The notes beneath the pieces were generated by a model, which saw nothing but the letters and a program-made list of their open reading frames with translations, ran no database searches and was not told where the DNA came from. Positions 7,939 to 17,400 of a stretch of 35,106 nt of DNA are shown piece after piece (the first letter of the stretch is position 1; the number at the start of each line of letters is the position of its first letter). The translations under genes were made by a program, and so were the position numbers. Source of the DNA: an uncultured Ruminococcus sp. (GTDB lineage Bacteria; Bacillota; Clostridia; Oscillospirales; Ruminococcaceae); NCBI GenBank assembly GCA_910576995.1, contig CAJTLC010000024.1:1-35106 (forward strand), written 5' to 3'.

Positions 7939-8670
7939 TTACTTCACCTTGCCTATTGCAGTTCTCATAGAACGCAGCTCATCGGCGGTCAGCTCTCTCC
8001 ATGTACCCGGTTTTAGCATTCCAAGTCTGAGCGGTCCTACGCTTATACGGCGAAGCCTTGCAACTTCAAGCCCTACAGCCTCGCACATTTTACGTATCTG
8101 CCTGTTCCTGCCCTCTTTTATGGTAATGAGCAGAACGACTCTGCCAGCCTGTTTTTCTTTAACAACAACGTTTGCGGGAAGCGTTTTTCTGCCGTCGATC
8201 TCAACGCCCTCCGAAAGCCGCACAAGCTGCTCGTCGTTGATATCCGGACGAACAGTCACGCGGTACGTTTTTGTGATATGCCTGCTGGGATGCATAATAC
8301 TATTGGCGAATTCCCCGTCGTTAGTAAACAGCAACAAACCCTCTGAATTACGGTCGAGCCTGCCGACAGGATAAACTCTTTCGTCAATGCCGTCGAGCAG
8401 ATCCATTACGCAGCGTCGGTCAAGTTCGTCGGAAACAGTCGTAACATATCCTCTTGGCTTATTCATCATAATATATATAAAATTCTTCTTTTTGGGCATA
8501 TAAATTCTCTCGCCGTCTATGGTTATGAGATCGCTGAATCCACATTTATCCCCTAATTTTACGGGATGACCGTTAAGCTTTACTCTGCCCTTTGAAATAA
8601 GTTCTTCAGCTTTTCTGCGCGAACAGAATCCGCTGTCTGCTATCATTTTCTGTATCCTTATTTTTTCCAA
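7939..8670 (-). CDS. rluB: 23S rRNA pseudouridine synthase, RluB/RsuA family
   Basis: The protein is 243 residues. An N-terminal S4 RNA-binding domain (about 1-60; SGFCSRRKAEELISKGRVKL) precedes the pseudouridine synthase core. The catalytic aspartate lies in VGRLDRNSEGLLLFTNDG, and GRNRQIRKMCEAVG is the family's later motif. It converts uridine to pseudouridine in rRNA. The start is TTG 8670 with GGAGA about 10 bases before. It sits 14 bases after the carboxypeptidase gene, matching the scpAB...rluB order common in Firmicutes. Confidence 0.9.
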   Translation of the reverse strand: MEKIRIQKMIADSGFCSRRKAEELISKGRVKLNGHPVKLGDKCGFSDLITIDGERIYMPKKKNFIYIMMNKPRGYVTTVSDELDRRCVMDLLDGIDERVYPVGRLDRNSEGLLLFTNDGEFANSIMHPSRHITKTYRVTVRPDINDEQLVRLSEGVEIDGRKTLPANVVVKEKQAGRVVLLITIKEGRNRQIRKMCEAVGLEVARLRRISVGPLRLGMLKPGTWRELTADELRSMRTAIGKVK

Positions 8671-8684
8671 AAATTATCATCTCC

Positions 8685-9770
8685 CTATTTTCGACTGCTG
8701 TTATAATATTCAGCGTCCTCCGCCGCATATAAAGGTACGCGGCGCAATTCTCTGTCATTTCGGCATATCAGCAATTCGCCCACTTTCTCTCCGGCTCTGA
8801 CGGGAGCGTAAACGAACGGCGGAATTGCCAGTTTATATTCAAAATCATCTGCGTCGCACTCATAAACCGTCAGTTCGAAAGGCTCGTATCCGACCGAAAG
8901 GAATTCCGATTTCGCGCCTGCAATATCGGCAGTAAATTCGATCGGCAGTTCAGGGGAAATGCGCTTAGTCATCTCGAAACAGCGATCGTAAAGATCCATA
9001 TGATCGTTCCAGTCGTTTCGGTCGTTGAGAGTAACGCAGATCAAATTTTTCCCGTCGCGGCTGCAAGCTGAAACAAGACATCTTCCGGCTTCGTCGGTAA
9101 ATCCTGTTTTTACGCCGTACGTACCGCTGTAAAGCGTAAGCAGCTTATTGGTATTTTTCAGCCACCGCGTATAGGGAGGATTTCCGTATTCCAGCTTCAT
9201 AGTCTCGCTGGAACATATTTCCCTGAACGTCTCGTTTTTCAGCGCCTCCATGGCAAGTATCGCCATATCATAAGCCGACGAACCGTGACCTTCGCCCTCA
9301 AGCCCCGACGGAGTTACGAAATATGTTTTTGACAGACCCATTTCCTGAGCACGATCGTTCATCATTTCCGCAAAAGCTTCTATGCTTCCTGCAATCTTTA
9401 CCGCCGCCGCATTAGCGGCGTCGTTGCCCGAAGGGAGCAGCATACCGCAGCACAAAGCATACTTTGTTACGGTATCGCCCTCCTGCAATCCCATGGAAGA
9501 GCCTTCCACGCGAATGGCGTCGCTGTCCACAACAAAAGGTTCATAAAGGTCGCCGCTTTCAATGCAAAGCAGCGTACTCATAATTTTAGTAGTACTTGCC
9601 ATGGGTAGTTTTTCATCGCTGTTCTGGGAAAAAACCACTTCTCCCGTATCGGCGGAAATAACAACGGCAGCCTTTGCGGAAACCGAAAACTCATCAACGG
9701 CTGAGACATTTGGAATTTTAAGCGGCGCAATGAGAAGCGCGGCAGCAATAATTACAGCTATTTTTTTCAT
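8685..9770 (-). CDS. D-alanyl-D-alanine carboxypeptidase (peptidase S11, DacF/DacB-like)
   Basis: The protein is about 361 residues with a signal peptide (MKKIAVIIAAALLIAPLKIP) and secreted. All three penicillin-binding motifs are present: SxxK in MASTTKIMS, SGN in LPSGNDAAN, and KTG in GVKTGFTDEAG. A C-terminal beta-rich PBP5-type domain follows. It trims the terminal D-Ala of peptidoglycan stem peptides. I chose ATG 9770, six bases after GGAGGT, over ATG 9776, which directly abuts that site. The neighbours ytfJ and spoIIP make a sporulation-linked DacF/DacB role plausible, but vegetative use cannot be excluded. Confidence 0.9.
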   Translation of the reverse strand: MKKIAVIIAAALLIAPLKIPNVSAVDEFSVSAKAAVVISADTGEVVFSQNSDEKLPMASTTKIMSTLLCIESGDLYEPFVVDSDAIRVEGSSMGLQEGDTVTKYALCCGMLLPSGNDAANAAAVKIAGSIEAFAEMMNDRAQEMGLSKTYFVTPSGLEGEGHGSSAYDMAILAMEALKNETFREICSSETMKLEYGNPPYTRWLKNTNKLLTLYSGTYGVKTGFTDEAGRCLVSACSRDGKNLICVTLNDRNDWNDHMDLYDRCFEMTKRISPELPIEFTADIAGAKSEFLSVGYEPFELTVYECDADDFEYKLAIPPFVYAPVRAGEKVGELLICRNDRELRRVPLYAAEDAEYYNSSRK

Positions 9771-9839
9771 ACACATACCTCCGCAGAATATCCTGCTGAA
9801 TAATATGCTGAATACAGCCGCAATATTACATTTTGTCCG

Positions 9840-10259
9840 TCAGCCGCTTATCTCAGCTTCGCCTATCTGATCTGTTTTTTCCGCCTTTTTCTTGGCGATT
9901 ATCTTCTGGATCTTCTCAACAATAGCAGGAATGGAATTGACCGCGCTTGCAACCGGATCGTTCGGAGTTTCCATAGTTACCATTCTCGCGCTGCCGTCTG
10001 TACCTATAACGAGGAATCCCTCGGGCTTTATGGTAATTCCCGCGCCTGTTCCGCCTGCAAAAAGCTCCTTGTCATATTTTGACGGAAGATCGGAGCCGCC
10101 GGAAGCGAATCCATAAGATACGCGCGATATCGGGATTATCGTCGAGCCGTCCGCTCCTGTTATAGGGTCGCCTATAATAGAATTGACATCCGCCATTTCC
10201 TTGATCTTTTCCATTGAAATACCAAGCATTTCATTTATAGTTGGCTTCTTATTATCCAT
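9840..10259 (-). CDS. ytfJ: YtfJ/GerW family sporulation protein
   Basis: The protein is 139 residues, with the compact GerW/YtfJ fold: a helical start (INEMLGISMEKIKEMADVNS), IIGDPITGADGSTIIPISRV, then SYGFASGGSD and a glycine-rich GGTGAGITIKPEGFLVI. In Bacillus the homologue is needed for germination linked to the spore cortex; this is family knowledge. It lies between DUF2953 and the carboxypeptidase, the usual clostridial order, and is probably co-transcribed with both (10 bases after DUF2953). Confidence 0.88.
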   Translation of the reverse strand: MDNKKPTINEMLGISMEKIKEMADVNSIIGDPITGADGSTIIPISRVSYGFASGGSDLPSKYDKELFAGGTGAGITIKPEGFLVIGTDGSARMVTMETPNDPVASAVNSIPAIVEKIQKIIAKKKAEKTDQIGEAEISG

Positions 10260-10268
10260 AAAATTACC

Positions 10269-11177
10269 TCACTTCTGCCTTTCGGCGGACTTTCTCAGCT
10301 TTCTTACCTGAATCAGATTCGGAAGAAAGAACTTGATAATATATGTTATCAGGAACCATATTCCTGCTATAACCGGCGTCATTAACGCAAAGCTGATTTT
10401 CGCCGACATATCCCAGCGGCTTTCATTCTGCCCGAATCCGGGATTTATATCAACTGTTTTCAGCTTAACGCTGAAAAGCGTACTCATAACGGCAAGAATG
10501 CTGTAAACTCCGGTACACAAATAAGCATAATTCAAAGCGCAGTTATAGGCGTCCGCGTCAGCATTAACAAAGTCGATATACAGTCGTTTTATCCTGATTC
10601 CTTTGAAAATTTTCAGCATAGGGCGTAAACCTGCACGAAAAACGTCCGCTACATATTCCAGTGTTTCAAGGGGATTTTCGATAATTTTTCTTGCTGTTTT
10701 TTTAGCAAACTTAACTATCCTCTTCTCTTTTTTCTCTTCATCTCCGCTTTTTTCATCCGTTTCATTTTCATCTTCGGAAACTTCGGATTTGAAAGATTCG
10801 CGTTCAGTCTTTTCATCGCAGATTTCAGATTCAGTCATATCGGGAATTTCTTCTTCCTTTTCGGAAAAATTTTTACCGCTGTCATCCTCGTCGAACTGAA
10901 TATCGTCAATGTCAATATCATCGCCAAAAAAATCCTCGTCGTCTTTTTTCGAAGTCTTCTTTTTTTCTAACCGCTTTTTAATAAGCTTTATTATCCATGC
11001 AGCTATGCCCTTGCCGTCGGAATCATAGACGGGCAGCAGCCAGCATTTTATTTTAAATGTCAGATCATTGCCGATATAAGCGAACTGCACCGATACAGGA
11101 AGAAGCAGAAAAATAAGTATCACTGCTAAAACGGCAAGAATCAAGCCAAGCAAAATATATAAAATTATCATTCCCAC
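10269..11177 (-). CDS. DUF2953 membrane protein
   Basis: The protein is 302 residues. An N-terminal membrane helix (about 3-30) and VSVQFAYIGNDLTFKIKCW-type strands open the DUF2953 domain. A very acidic insert (about 80-140, rich in Asp, Glu and Ser) interrupts it. The C-terminal half (LKIFKGIRIKRLYIDF onward) ends in a second helix near 260-285. The family is consistently found next to ytfJ in spore-forming Firmicutes, but its role is not known. The acidic insert looks disordered and may be lineage-specific. Confidence 0.75.
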   Translation of the reverse strand: MGMIILYILLGLILAVLAVILIFLLLPVSVQFAYIGNDLTFKIKCWLLPVYDSDGKGIAAWIIKLIKKRLEKKKTSKKDDEDFFGDDIDIDDIQFDEDDSGKNFSEKEEEIPDMTESEICDEKTERESFKSEVSEDENETDEKSGDEEKKEKRIVKFAKKTARKIIENPLETLEYVADVFRAGLRPMLKIFKGIRIKRLYIDFVNADADAYNCALNYAYLCTGVYSILAVMSTLFSVKLKTVDINPGFGQNESRWDMSAKISFALMTPVIAGIWFLITYIIKFFLPNLIQVRKLRKSAERQK

Positions 11178-11218
11178 CGCTCCTTATTAATAAATTTATA
11201 AGTGTATATTCCGGACTA

Positions 11219-11325
11219 TTGCAAATTTCAATTATAATGCTGAATAGAAAATTCGTCTGTCAAGGCGGAGGAGGGATAACGCAGACAGGCGGATTTTATA
11301 TCAGCAGGATAAGTGGAATTTGCAA
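11219..11325 (+). repeat. Long imperfect hairpin with shared loop core (copy 2)
   Basis: The outer arms begin TTGCAAATTTC and end GAATTTGCAA; about 80 percent of some 42 positions pair, ending near TCTGTC/GCAGACAG. The short loop holds CAAGGCGGAGGAGGGATAAC then GCAG, matching the loop core of the hairpin at 22217-22309. It lies between scpB and DUF2953 in a cluster otherwise tightly spaced, so any effect would be on the downstream genes' mRNA. Confidence 0.6.
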
Positions 11326-11355
11326 CAGGCTGAAGTATATCAGCTATCGGGACAG

Positions 11356-11895
11356 TTACTCAAATTCAAGCTGTTCGTCCTGCTTGTACGATGAAAGAGA
11401 GGGCAATTCCGCAATGGAAGTCAGCCCGAAGCTTCGCAGAAAAACAGACGTTGTACGATAAACAAGCGGTTTTCCCGGAATATCGAGCCTGCCAGCTTCT
11501 TCAATAAGCCCCTTTTCCACAAGATTATTTACCACGGAAGAACTGTCAACGCCCCTGACGTTTTCAACAAATCCCTTTGAAACAGGCTGATTATAGGCGA
11601 TTATAGTCAAAACCTCCATAGCGGCATTAGAAAGAGGCGTATTTTTCTTCGTTTCGAGCGCTTCACGAATCTGCGGCGCATAAATTTCTCGGGTACACAT
11701 CTGATAACTGCTGTCAAGTTTTTTTATGCAAATGCCGCTTTCCTGATCGTCGTACCGCTCGTTCAGCAGTCTGATCATAGACGGCAGCGAACCGACGTCA
11801 ACATTTGCCGACTGAGAAAGCCTGAAAATTTCCACAGGTTCTCCGCTTGCAAAAAGAATAGCTTCTATTGTTCCAAGTTTCTTTCGGATCTCCAC
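11356..11895 (-). CDS. scpB: Segregation and condensation protein ScpB
   Basis: The protein is 179 residues: two winged-helix domains (about 1-80 and 85-165), with the signature SNAAMEVLTIIAYNQPVSKGFVE and RGVDSSSVVNNLVEKGLIEEAG motifs in part. ScpB dimers bind ScpA and link the SMC ATPase heads in the bacterial condensin, aiding chromosome segregation. Its start lies inside the scpA 3' end (31-base overlap), so the two subunits are translationally coupled. Confidence 0.93.
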   Translation of the reverse strand: MEIRKKLGTIEAILFASGEPVEIFRLSQSANVDVGSLPSMIRLLNERYDDQESGICIKKLDSSYQMCTREIYAPQIREALETKKNTPLSNAAMEVLTIIAYNQPVSKGFVENVRGVDSSSVVNNLVEKGLIEEAGRLDIPGKPLVYRTTSVFLRSFGLTSIAELPSLSSYKQDEQLEFE

Positions 11896-12608
11896 TTTTT
11901 GCGTCCCCCTTTAAAGAAAACTATCGTATTATCGTCGCTTATGGTTATCCTGCCAAATCTTGTAAGTTCCAGAACGGCAAGAAAAGTTGCCACACGCGCC
12001 GAACGATCGGTAACGCCTTCGTACAGCTTGTCCATGTAAACTTCGCCGCTTGAATACAATTCACGGAGAATATGAACTACTTTTGTAAGCACAGGCACTA
12101 TTTTTCTTTTTACAACGGCGTTTATCTTATTTTCAATATGCGATCTTCCCGATTCTGATTTAACCTTTTTCATTCCGGCAGCATGATAAACATCAACAAG
12201 AATCTGCGGATCGTGAACGAGCGTATATGTCATATCCGCTTTGATCTTCATCGGACGGCGCACGAAAATTTCCGAACCGACGCTCCGCTCGCTCAGTTCT
12301 TTCGCCGCGATCTTGCAAAGCGAAAGTTCGATAAGAGCGCCTTCCAGTTCCTTTTTTAGCTGCTCAGCCTCTTCGGGTTTCGGAAGAAGAGCCGCCGTTT
12401 TAATGTAGATGAGCCGCGCCGCCATTTCGAGGAATTCCCCTGCCAGTTCAAGATCCTGCCTATGCGCTTCGTCAATAAACGCCATGTACTGCTCCAGAAG
12501 CTTTGATATCTCAATATCATAAATGTTCAGCTTGTGTTTCGTTATAAGATTAAGCAGAACATCGAGAGGTCCTTCAAAGACGTCAAGCTTGTATGTCAGT
12601 ATTTCCAT
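11865..12608 (-). CDS. scpA: Segregation and condensation protein ScpA
   Basis: The protein is 247 residues. The kleisin N-terminal motif is clear (YKLDVFEGPLDVLLNLI), followed by the helix LNIYDIEISKLLEQYM and EFLEMAARLIYIKTAALLP. A C-terminal winged helix (about 165-235; VATFLAVLELTRFGRITI) contacts SMC. It forms the SMC-ScpA-ScpB ring. It follows the membrane-protein gene by one base and overlaps scpB. Confidence 0.95.
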   Translation of the reverse strand: MEILTYKLDVFEGPLDVLLNLITKHKLNIYDIEISKLLEQYMAFIDEAHRQDLELAGEFLEMAARLIYIKTAALLPKPEEAEQLKKELEGALIELSLCKIAAKELSERSVGSEIFVRRPMKIKADMTYTLVHDPQILVDVYHAAGMKKVKSESGRSHIENKINAVVKRKIVPVLTKVVHILRELYSSGEVYMDKLYEGVTDRSARVATFLAVLELTRFGRITISDDNTIVFFKGGRKKWRSERNLEQ

Positions 12609-12609
12609 A

Positions 12610-13311
12610 TCAGCCGAAAACGTGAGGTATCCACGATACGGTAAGTCTCAGCAGCGAATCAACGATGCCTATCAGCCAGCCCAGAGGATCGATCAATCCG
12701 TCAGTCACATCGCCGATAAAGAAAAGGCCCAGCAGAATGAACATGGAAACTTGATTTATCATTCGGTAGTTTTTGAAATACCAGCGGTTGAACTTAGTTC
12801 CCGCGAACTGCTGAAGAATATAAAATCCGTCCATGGGAGGCAGCGGAAGAATATTTATTACGCCAAGGCAAACATTAATATTAGCAAAAAGCTGAAGCAA
12901 AAGCATTAGACAAGCAGCGGGAGAAACTATAGCATAATAGGAAAAATCTACCCATGAATTTGCAATCTCTCCGGAACAGAGCATTAAATAGAATACAGCG
13001 TAGCTTATTATCGCCGAGAGAAAGTGTGTGACAGGACCTGTAAGGGATACCATTATTACGCCCAATTTGTAATTTTTCATTCTTGTCGGAGAAATGGGCA
13101 TGGGTTTTGACCAACCGAATCCGCATACCATGATAGCAAGCGAACCAAGCAGATCGAGATGAGCCATAGGATTCAGCGTTATTCTGCCCTGACGTTCAGC
13201 GGAATCGTCCCCCATCCATTTTGCAACCAGTCCGCGTGCGGAATTAGTCAGAGGAAGAACGAGCAGCAGCATCAAAGCGCGCGACAATAATCTCATAAAT
13301 AATGTTAACAT
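12610..13311 (-). CDS. Site-2-protease-like (M50) membrane protein lacking the zinc motif
   Basis: The protein is about 233 residues with five or six hydrophobic segments. It keeps the M50 landmarks around the active site: GRITLNPMAHLDLLGSL, GWSKPMPI, LTGPVTH and the C-terminal NILPLPPMDGF. Where the family has HExxH before the LVAxxxG stretch, this protein reads TNSARG, so both zinc histidines and the catalytic glutamate are missing. It is probably a non-proteolytic relative. The start is ATG 13311, with GAGG five bases before; a GTG two codons earlier overlaps that site. It heads the cluster before scpA, a common neighbour in clostridia. Confidence 0.8.
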   Translation of the reverse strand: MLTLFMRLLSRALMLLLVLPLTNSARGLVAKWMGDDSAERQGRITLNPMAHLDLLGSLAIMVCGFGWSKPMPISPTRMKNYKLGVIMVSLTGPVTHFLSAIISYAVFYLMLCSGEIANSWVDFSYYAIVSPAACLMLLLQLFANINVCLGVINILPLPPMDGFYILQQFAGTKFNRWYFKNYRMINQVSMFILLGLFFIGDVTDGLIDPLGWLIGIVDSLLRLTVSWIPHVFG

Positions 13312-13434
13312 AAGCACCTCATAATAATAAAAAGCTATATAGATATTATTATACTACATAATTGACTTTTTTTCAAGCCCTAAACGCAAATTTAACGCTA
13401 AATAAAAAAATTTTCATTTTTTTTCAAAAAACAC

Positions 13435-13463
13435 TTGCATTTTTCTTCAATATGTGATACAAT
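13435..13463 (+). promoter_or_regulatory. Sigma-A type promoter for rpmB
   Basis: TTGCAT, 17 bases, TACAAT, about 90 bases before rpmB. The transcribed leader contains an imperfect, G-U-rich hairpin (about 13481-13518) of unknown role. Confidence 0.75.
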
Positions 13464-13550
13464 GTTAATGTTGCTTATTTCGGTATGTGTCGGGATAAAG
13501 TTCCGAGTGCTTGCCGAATGCTATAGATTTAGGTAAGGAGGTGCAGCCTG

Positions 13551-13736
13551 ATGGCAAAATGTGATATCTGCGGAAAGGGAGTTACTTTCGGTATTAAGGT
13601 TTCCCACTCTCACAGACGTACAAACAGAACATGGAAGCCTAATGTTAAGCGTGTTAAGGCTATCGTCAAGGGTACTCCTTGTCATATCTACGCTTGCTCA
13701 AGATGCCTGCGTTCTGGTAAGGTTGAGAGAGCATAA
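13551..13736 (+). CDS. rpmB: 50S ribosomal protein L28
   Basis: The protein is 61 residues, basic. Two CxxC knuckles (CDIC at residues 4-7 and CSRC near 49-52) make it the zinc-binding C+ form of L28, as opposed to the C- paralogue expressed under zinc shortage. KVSHSHRRTNRTWKPN is the family signature. The RBS TAAGGAGGTG precedes ATG. It is a single-gene unit with its own promoter and terminator, transcribed away from the M50-scp cluster. Confidence 0.96.
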   Translation: MAKCDICGKGVTFGIKVSHSHRRTNRTWKPNVKRVKAIVKGTPCHIYACSRCLRSGKVERA

Positions 13737-13752
13737 TTACATTATGAAATAT

Positions 13753-13780
13753 AGAGCGTTCCGTTGGGAGCGCTCTTTAT
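13753..13780 (+). terminator. Intrinsic terminator of rpmB
   Basis: A 10-bp stem (AGAGCGTTCC with GGAGCGCTCT, one G-U pair) and a 4-base loop, followed by TTTATTTATG, 17 bases after the rpmB stop. Confidence 0.8.
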
Positions 13781-13816
13781 TTATGTTAAGTCAGCACATA
13801 AGTTTGCTTGCAGAAT

Positions 13817-14320
13817 TTAGTGTAAAAAAATATATACTGCGATCAGAACAGATTCAAAAATGATCCCAATTACACACATTATTATTGCTATAATGAAGTC
13901 ACTAAATGCAACTATAATATTATCAGGATCATTACGGTCTACATTTATTTTTATTTTGTTGCCAATCTTTAAATTTTTTATACTGAAAAAACTGTGCAAT
14001 TCTTTGACATGAGTATTATTACTTTCATCTTCGTATTCAATAAGATAACATATATAACTGCCTCTGCCGGCTTGTATGAATTTAGTAGATCGAATAAAAG
14101 CAGATGTACAATAAAAATTATTTTTATTTGTTATCCAGTTGATCATAAGTTTTACAACCCTATTAAAGCACAAATAAGCAGTGCAGATTATTAAAACAAG
14201 CAGAGCAAGTTCAGGGGGGATCATATTCACTTTATAATCTTCTAATATACGATAAACAATTGCAAGTATAAAAAGTAATACACTAACAATTATCTCGTCT
14301 TTACCTAATTTGTTATACAA
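13817..14320 (-). CDS. Membrane protein, DUF3592-like
   Basis: The protein is 167 residues. Two N-terminal helices (about 8-26 and 36-55) come first, a soluble middle domain (about 65-130; YICYLIEYEDESNNTH and LKIGNKIKINVDRNDPDNI) resembling the DUF3592 beta domain, and a C-terminal helix (143-166). The function is unknown. The start is TTG 14320, preceded by a strong GGGGGGA site 5 bases away. It stands alone, between rpmB and the esterase gene, and is AT-rich relative to its neighbours, which could mean recent gain. Confidence 0.6.
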   Translation of the reverse strand: MYNKLGKDEIIVSVLLFILAIVYRILEDYKVNMIPPELALLVLIICTAYLCFNRVVKLMINWITNKNNFYCTSAFIRSTKFIQAGRGSYICYLIEYEDESNNTHVKELHSFFSIKNLKIGNKIKINVDRNDPDNIIVAFSDFIIAIIMCVIGIIFESVLIAVYIFLH

Positions 14321-14387
14321 AAACTCCCCCCTTAAAAATTATTTATTCTAACAAAAAATCATATCACGCCCATAACAATATTTCAAT

Positions 14388-14434
14388 AAAAACACCACAG
14401 TACTTCGAGTATAAAGAAATACTGTGGCGTTTTT
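14388..14434 (-). terminator. Intrinsic terminator of the dockerin esterase gene
   Basis: On the minus strand a 15-bp stem (AAAAACGCCACAGTA with TACTGTGGTGTTTTT, one G-U pair) and a 17-base loop end in T's, directly after the stop of the gene at 14436. Confidence 0.85.
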
Positions 14435-14435
14435 G

Positions 14436-17400
14436 TTATTTCACATGATTTTCAAGATCTGCTATCTTTTGAGCCTTTACCGCATCGGCAACAAGCTTTG
14501 CAACTGCATTCGCACCCGTCTCGCAGAAATGCGTACCGTCGGTCGAGCCTTCCACAACGCCCATAAGATGATATTTAAGAGCTGCGTCGTAGCCGATAGA
14601 GTTGTAATGGTTGACCATAAGCGTGTTAAGATCAATGCATGGAACGCTGTATTTCGCTGAAAGCTGTTTGCAGGCGTCGCAGTAATTCGAATAGCTGTTG
14701 ACGAATTTGCCGCCCGAATACGCTTTCATGCCGATTACCGTCGTAACAAGTATCGGAGTTGCGCCCTTAGCCTGCGCGGACTTGATAAATTCCGTCATAT
14801 ACCATTCATACGAACCCGCCGCAGGAGAATTTACATTACCGCAGGTAGGCGCATATCTGTCCGCATTGGACTTGCCCGAATCGTTAATAGCAAACTGTAT
14901 CATAACATAATCGCCCTCTTTGAGATTGTCAACGATAGACTGCCATCTTCCCTCGTCGTAGAATTTCTTCGTGGAACGTCCTGCGATAGAATTATTCACA
15001 ACAGTCACATTTCCGTCGAAATAATCGGCAAGATAATATCCCCAGCCCTGCTGCGGAGCATAAGAAGCGCGGTAGCTCTGAACCGTGGAATCGCCTGCAA
15101 TATAAACGGTCGGTTTATCGCTTACATCAGGGGTTTTATCGTCATTCGGATCGTAAGTCTCGGCATAGGGTTCATCCGTAAGCGTAAGCGTGATATAATC
15201 AAGATTCGGTCCGCCGTTTTCAGTTGCGGAGACAAACTGAATACTATTCAAGCCCGATTTCAGCGGAAGAACTATTCCGAATTCCGTCCATTCAGTCCAT
15301 GCGCCCGTACCCGTAAACGACTGCATCCAGTAATTTTCTTTATCGCCGTTGACGTAAACTTTCATCTTTCTGTCAGAATCCGTACCGTTTGCAAATCTTA
15401 TATGAGTCATATAATTTCCTGTTTCAGAAACTTCGACTGCAAAAGTAATATTGCTGTCAACGACGTTATCGAGATTAACATAGCCGATATTCGCGCCTGC
15501 GGAATTAGCCTCTGTTTTCGTGAAGCCTGCGTTGACTGTTTCTGTCGCTCCTTTTTCCCAAGCCTGATCTACCGCGAAATAACGTGGATCTTTCGTTGTA
15601 ACTACAGGAGCGGCGGTAGTATCGGGAATTACAGGAGGCTGATAAACGGGAAGTTCAACGATGCCCGCGTCGTATTGCTGGAGGAAAAGCGCATCCTGAG
15701 CCGTAACTCCGTCGTTTCCGCCGCAAACATCAGCGTTTATCATGCCGATCTCGGTAAGCCCGTATTCGTCCTTATTCGTAAGATACTGGAGAATAAGCGT
15801 AGCGTCGGCTATCTCAACCTTGCCGTCGCAGTTTGCGTCGCCAAGGAGTATTCCTTCGGGAACAGATGAAGTCGTTGTAGTTTCAACAGGCTTTTCTGTT
15901 TCAACAGGTTTTGTCACAGTAGTTACAGACAGTTCAGTTTTGACAGGGGCGATCTCCGCCTTTTCGATGAACCAATCCTGACAATTAACGCCGTTTATCT
16001 CCCACTGCTGAACATTCGCGCCGAAATCTTTCGAAGCGTTGATAACTTCGACAGCCGATTTATCATTAGAAATTCTCGTGCGTATCTTATATGAACCGTC
16101 GCCGTTTTTCGTGAGTTTAAACTGCTGATTAGGATTGCCGTTGAAATTATACAGACCGATATTCTGTCCGTTCAGCGCCTTATTTCCGGCAACGTCGAGA
16201 ACTATCGAATCGCTTAGCGCGGAGTAGATATAATAATATCCGTCGCCGGCAGATTTGAATTTCCAGACATTGTGAGCGGCAGGTTCGGTCGATCCCCACT
16301 GCTGAACATTCGCGCCGCTTTCACTCTTGGCGTCCGCGACCTCCATGTACAGACCGCTGTTCACATTCTGGAACGTATACATTACTTTTTCGTCCATTAT
16401 TTCGGCGGTTATTTCGCCTGCATTATCAAAATCGTAAAGCTGCGACATAAGCTCCGCAAGCTTCATCGAGCCGAGCTTGCTTTGGTGAAGATCGTCGTTC
16501 GAACCGTTTGCCTGAATCGCGTAATAGTCAGCCATTTTTTCATATCCGACTGAAACGCCGAAGTCCTGCCACGGATTGAAAAGATCTATAACCGTAACGT
16601 TCTGCTCGCTTCCGATAGTATCAAGCTGACCGCCGAACCAGCGACCGCTGAGGAGAGGATTTCTTGTAAGATCGCCGCGTCTGCCCTGCTGTTTCACAAG
16701 AACGACCGTCATTCCCTTTGCTTTCGCCTTTTTGACCATATCGTTGACCGTATTATAATATTCCTCGGCATTTGAATAATTCGTATCGTTGATGCCTATA
16801 GAAATTACATAAACGTCGCCTTCTTTGCCATAATATTCTATGGGAGCAAATTGACCGGCATCGACAAATCCCTTTGCATATTGACCGCTTGCCGCCATAT
16901 TGCGTATTTCCCAGCGATTTTTGTCCACGTATTCGCCGAGAAACTGTCCCCAGCCGTGCTGAGAAGTATCGGCAACATTGTAGTAATTCGCAACTGTGGA
17001 ATCGCCGCAAAGCCAGATAGCAGGCTTCATTTCGCCCGTCGTATTAAGCTGCTTTATTTCGACCGCCGAAATGGAAAACGGCGTATTAGCTCTTCCGGCG
17101 ACCGCCTGCAAATTCAGCTGTCCGTCCGTTACGGGTATCTGAATAGTTTCTACGGCATTATTTCCCGTCAGATTTATCATTTGCAGCATACCTTCCATTT
17201 TTATGGTAGTACGCGAGCAGTTTCCTGTAATTACCTTAACTTCGTACAGACCTTTCGGAAGATCGACGTTGAACGTATTGTCTGCATTCTCCGATTTAAA
17301 CTGCACGGCGTCGCTAAGCGCTCCGCTTCCGCCTGCCGCGACATTTGCAACGTTGGCTGTCTGCGCGAATCCATAGCCTTTTGCGGAGCTGTACCCGTCG

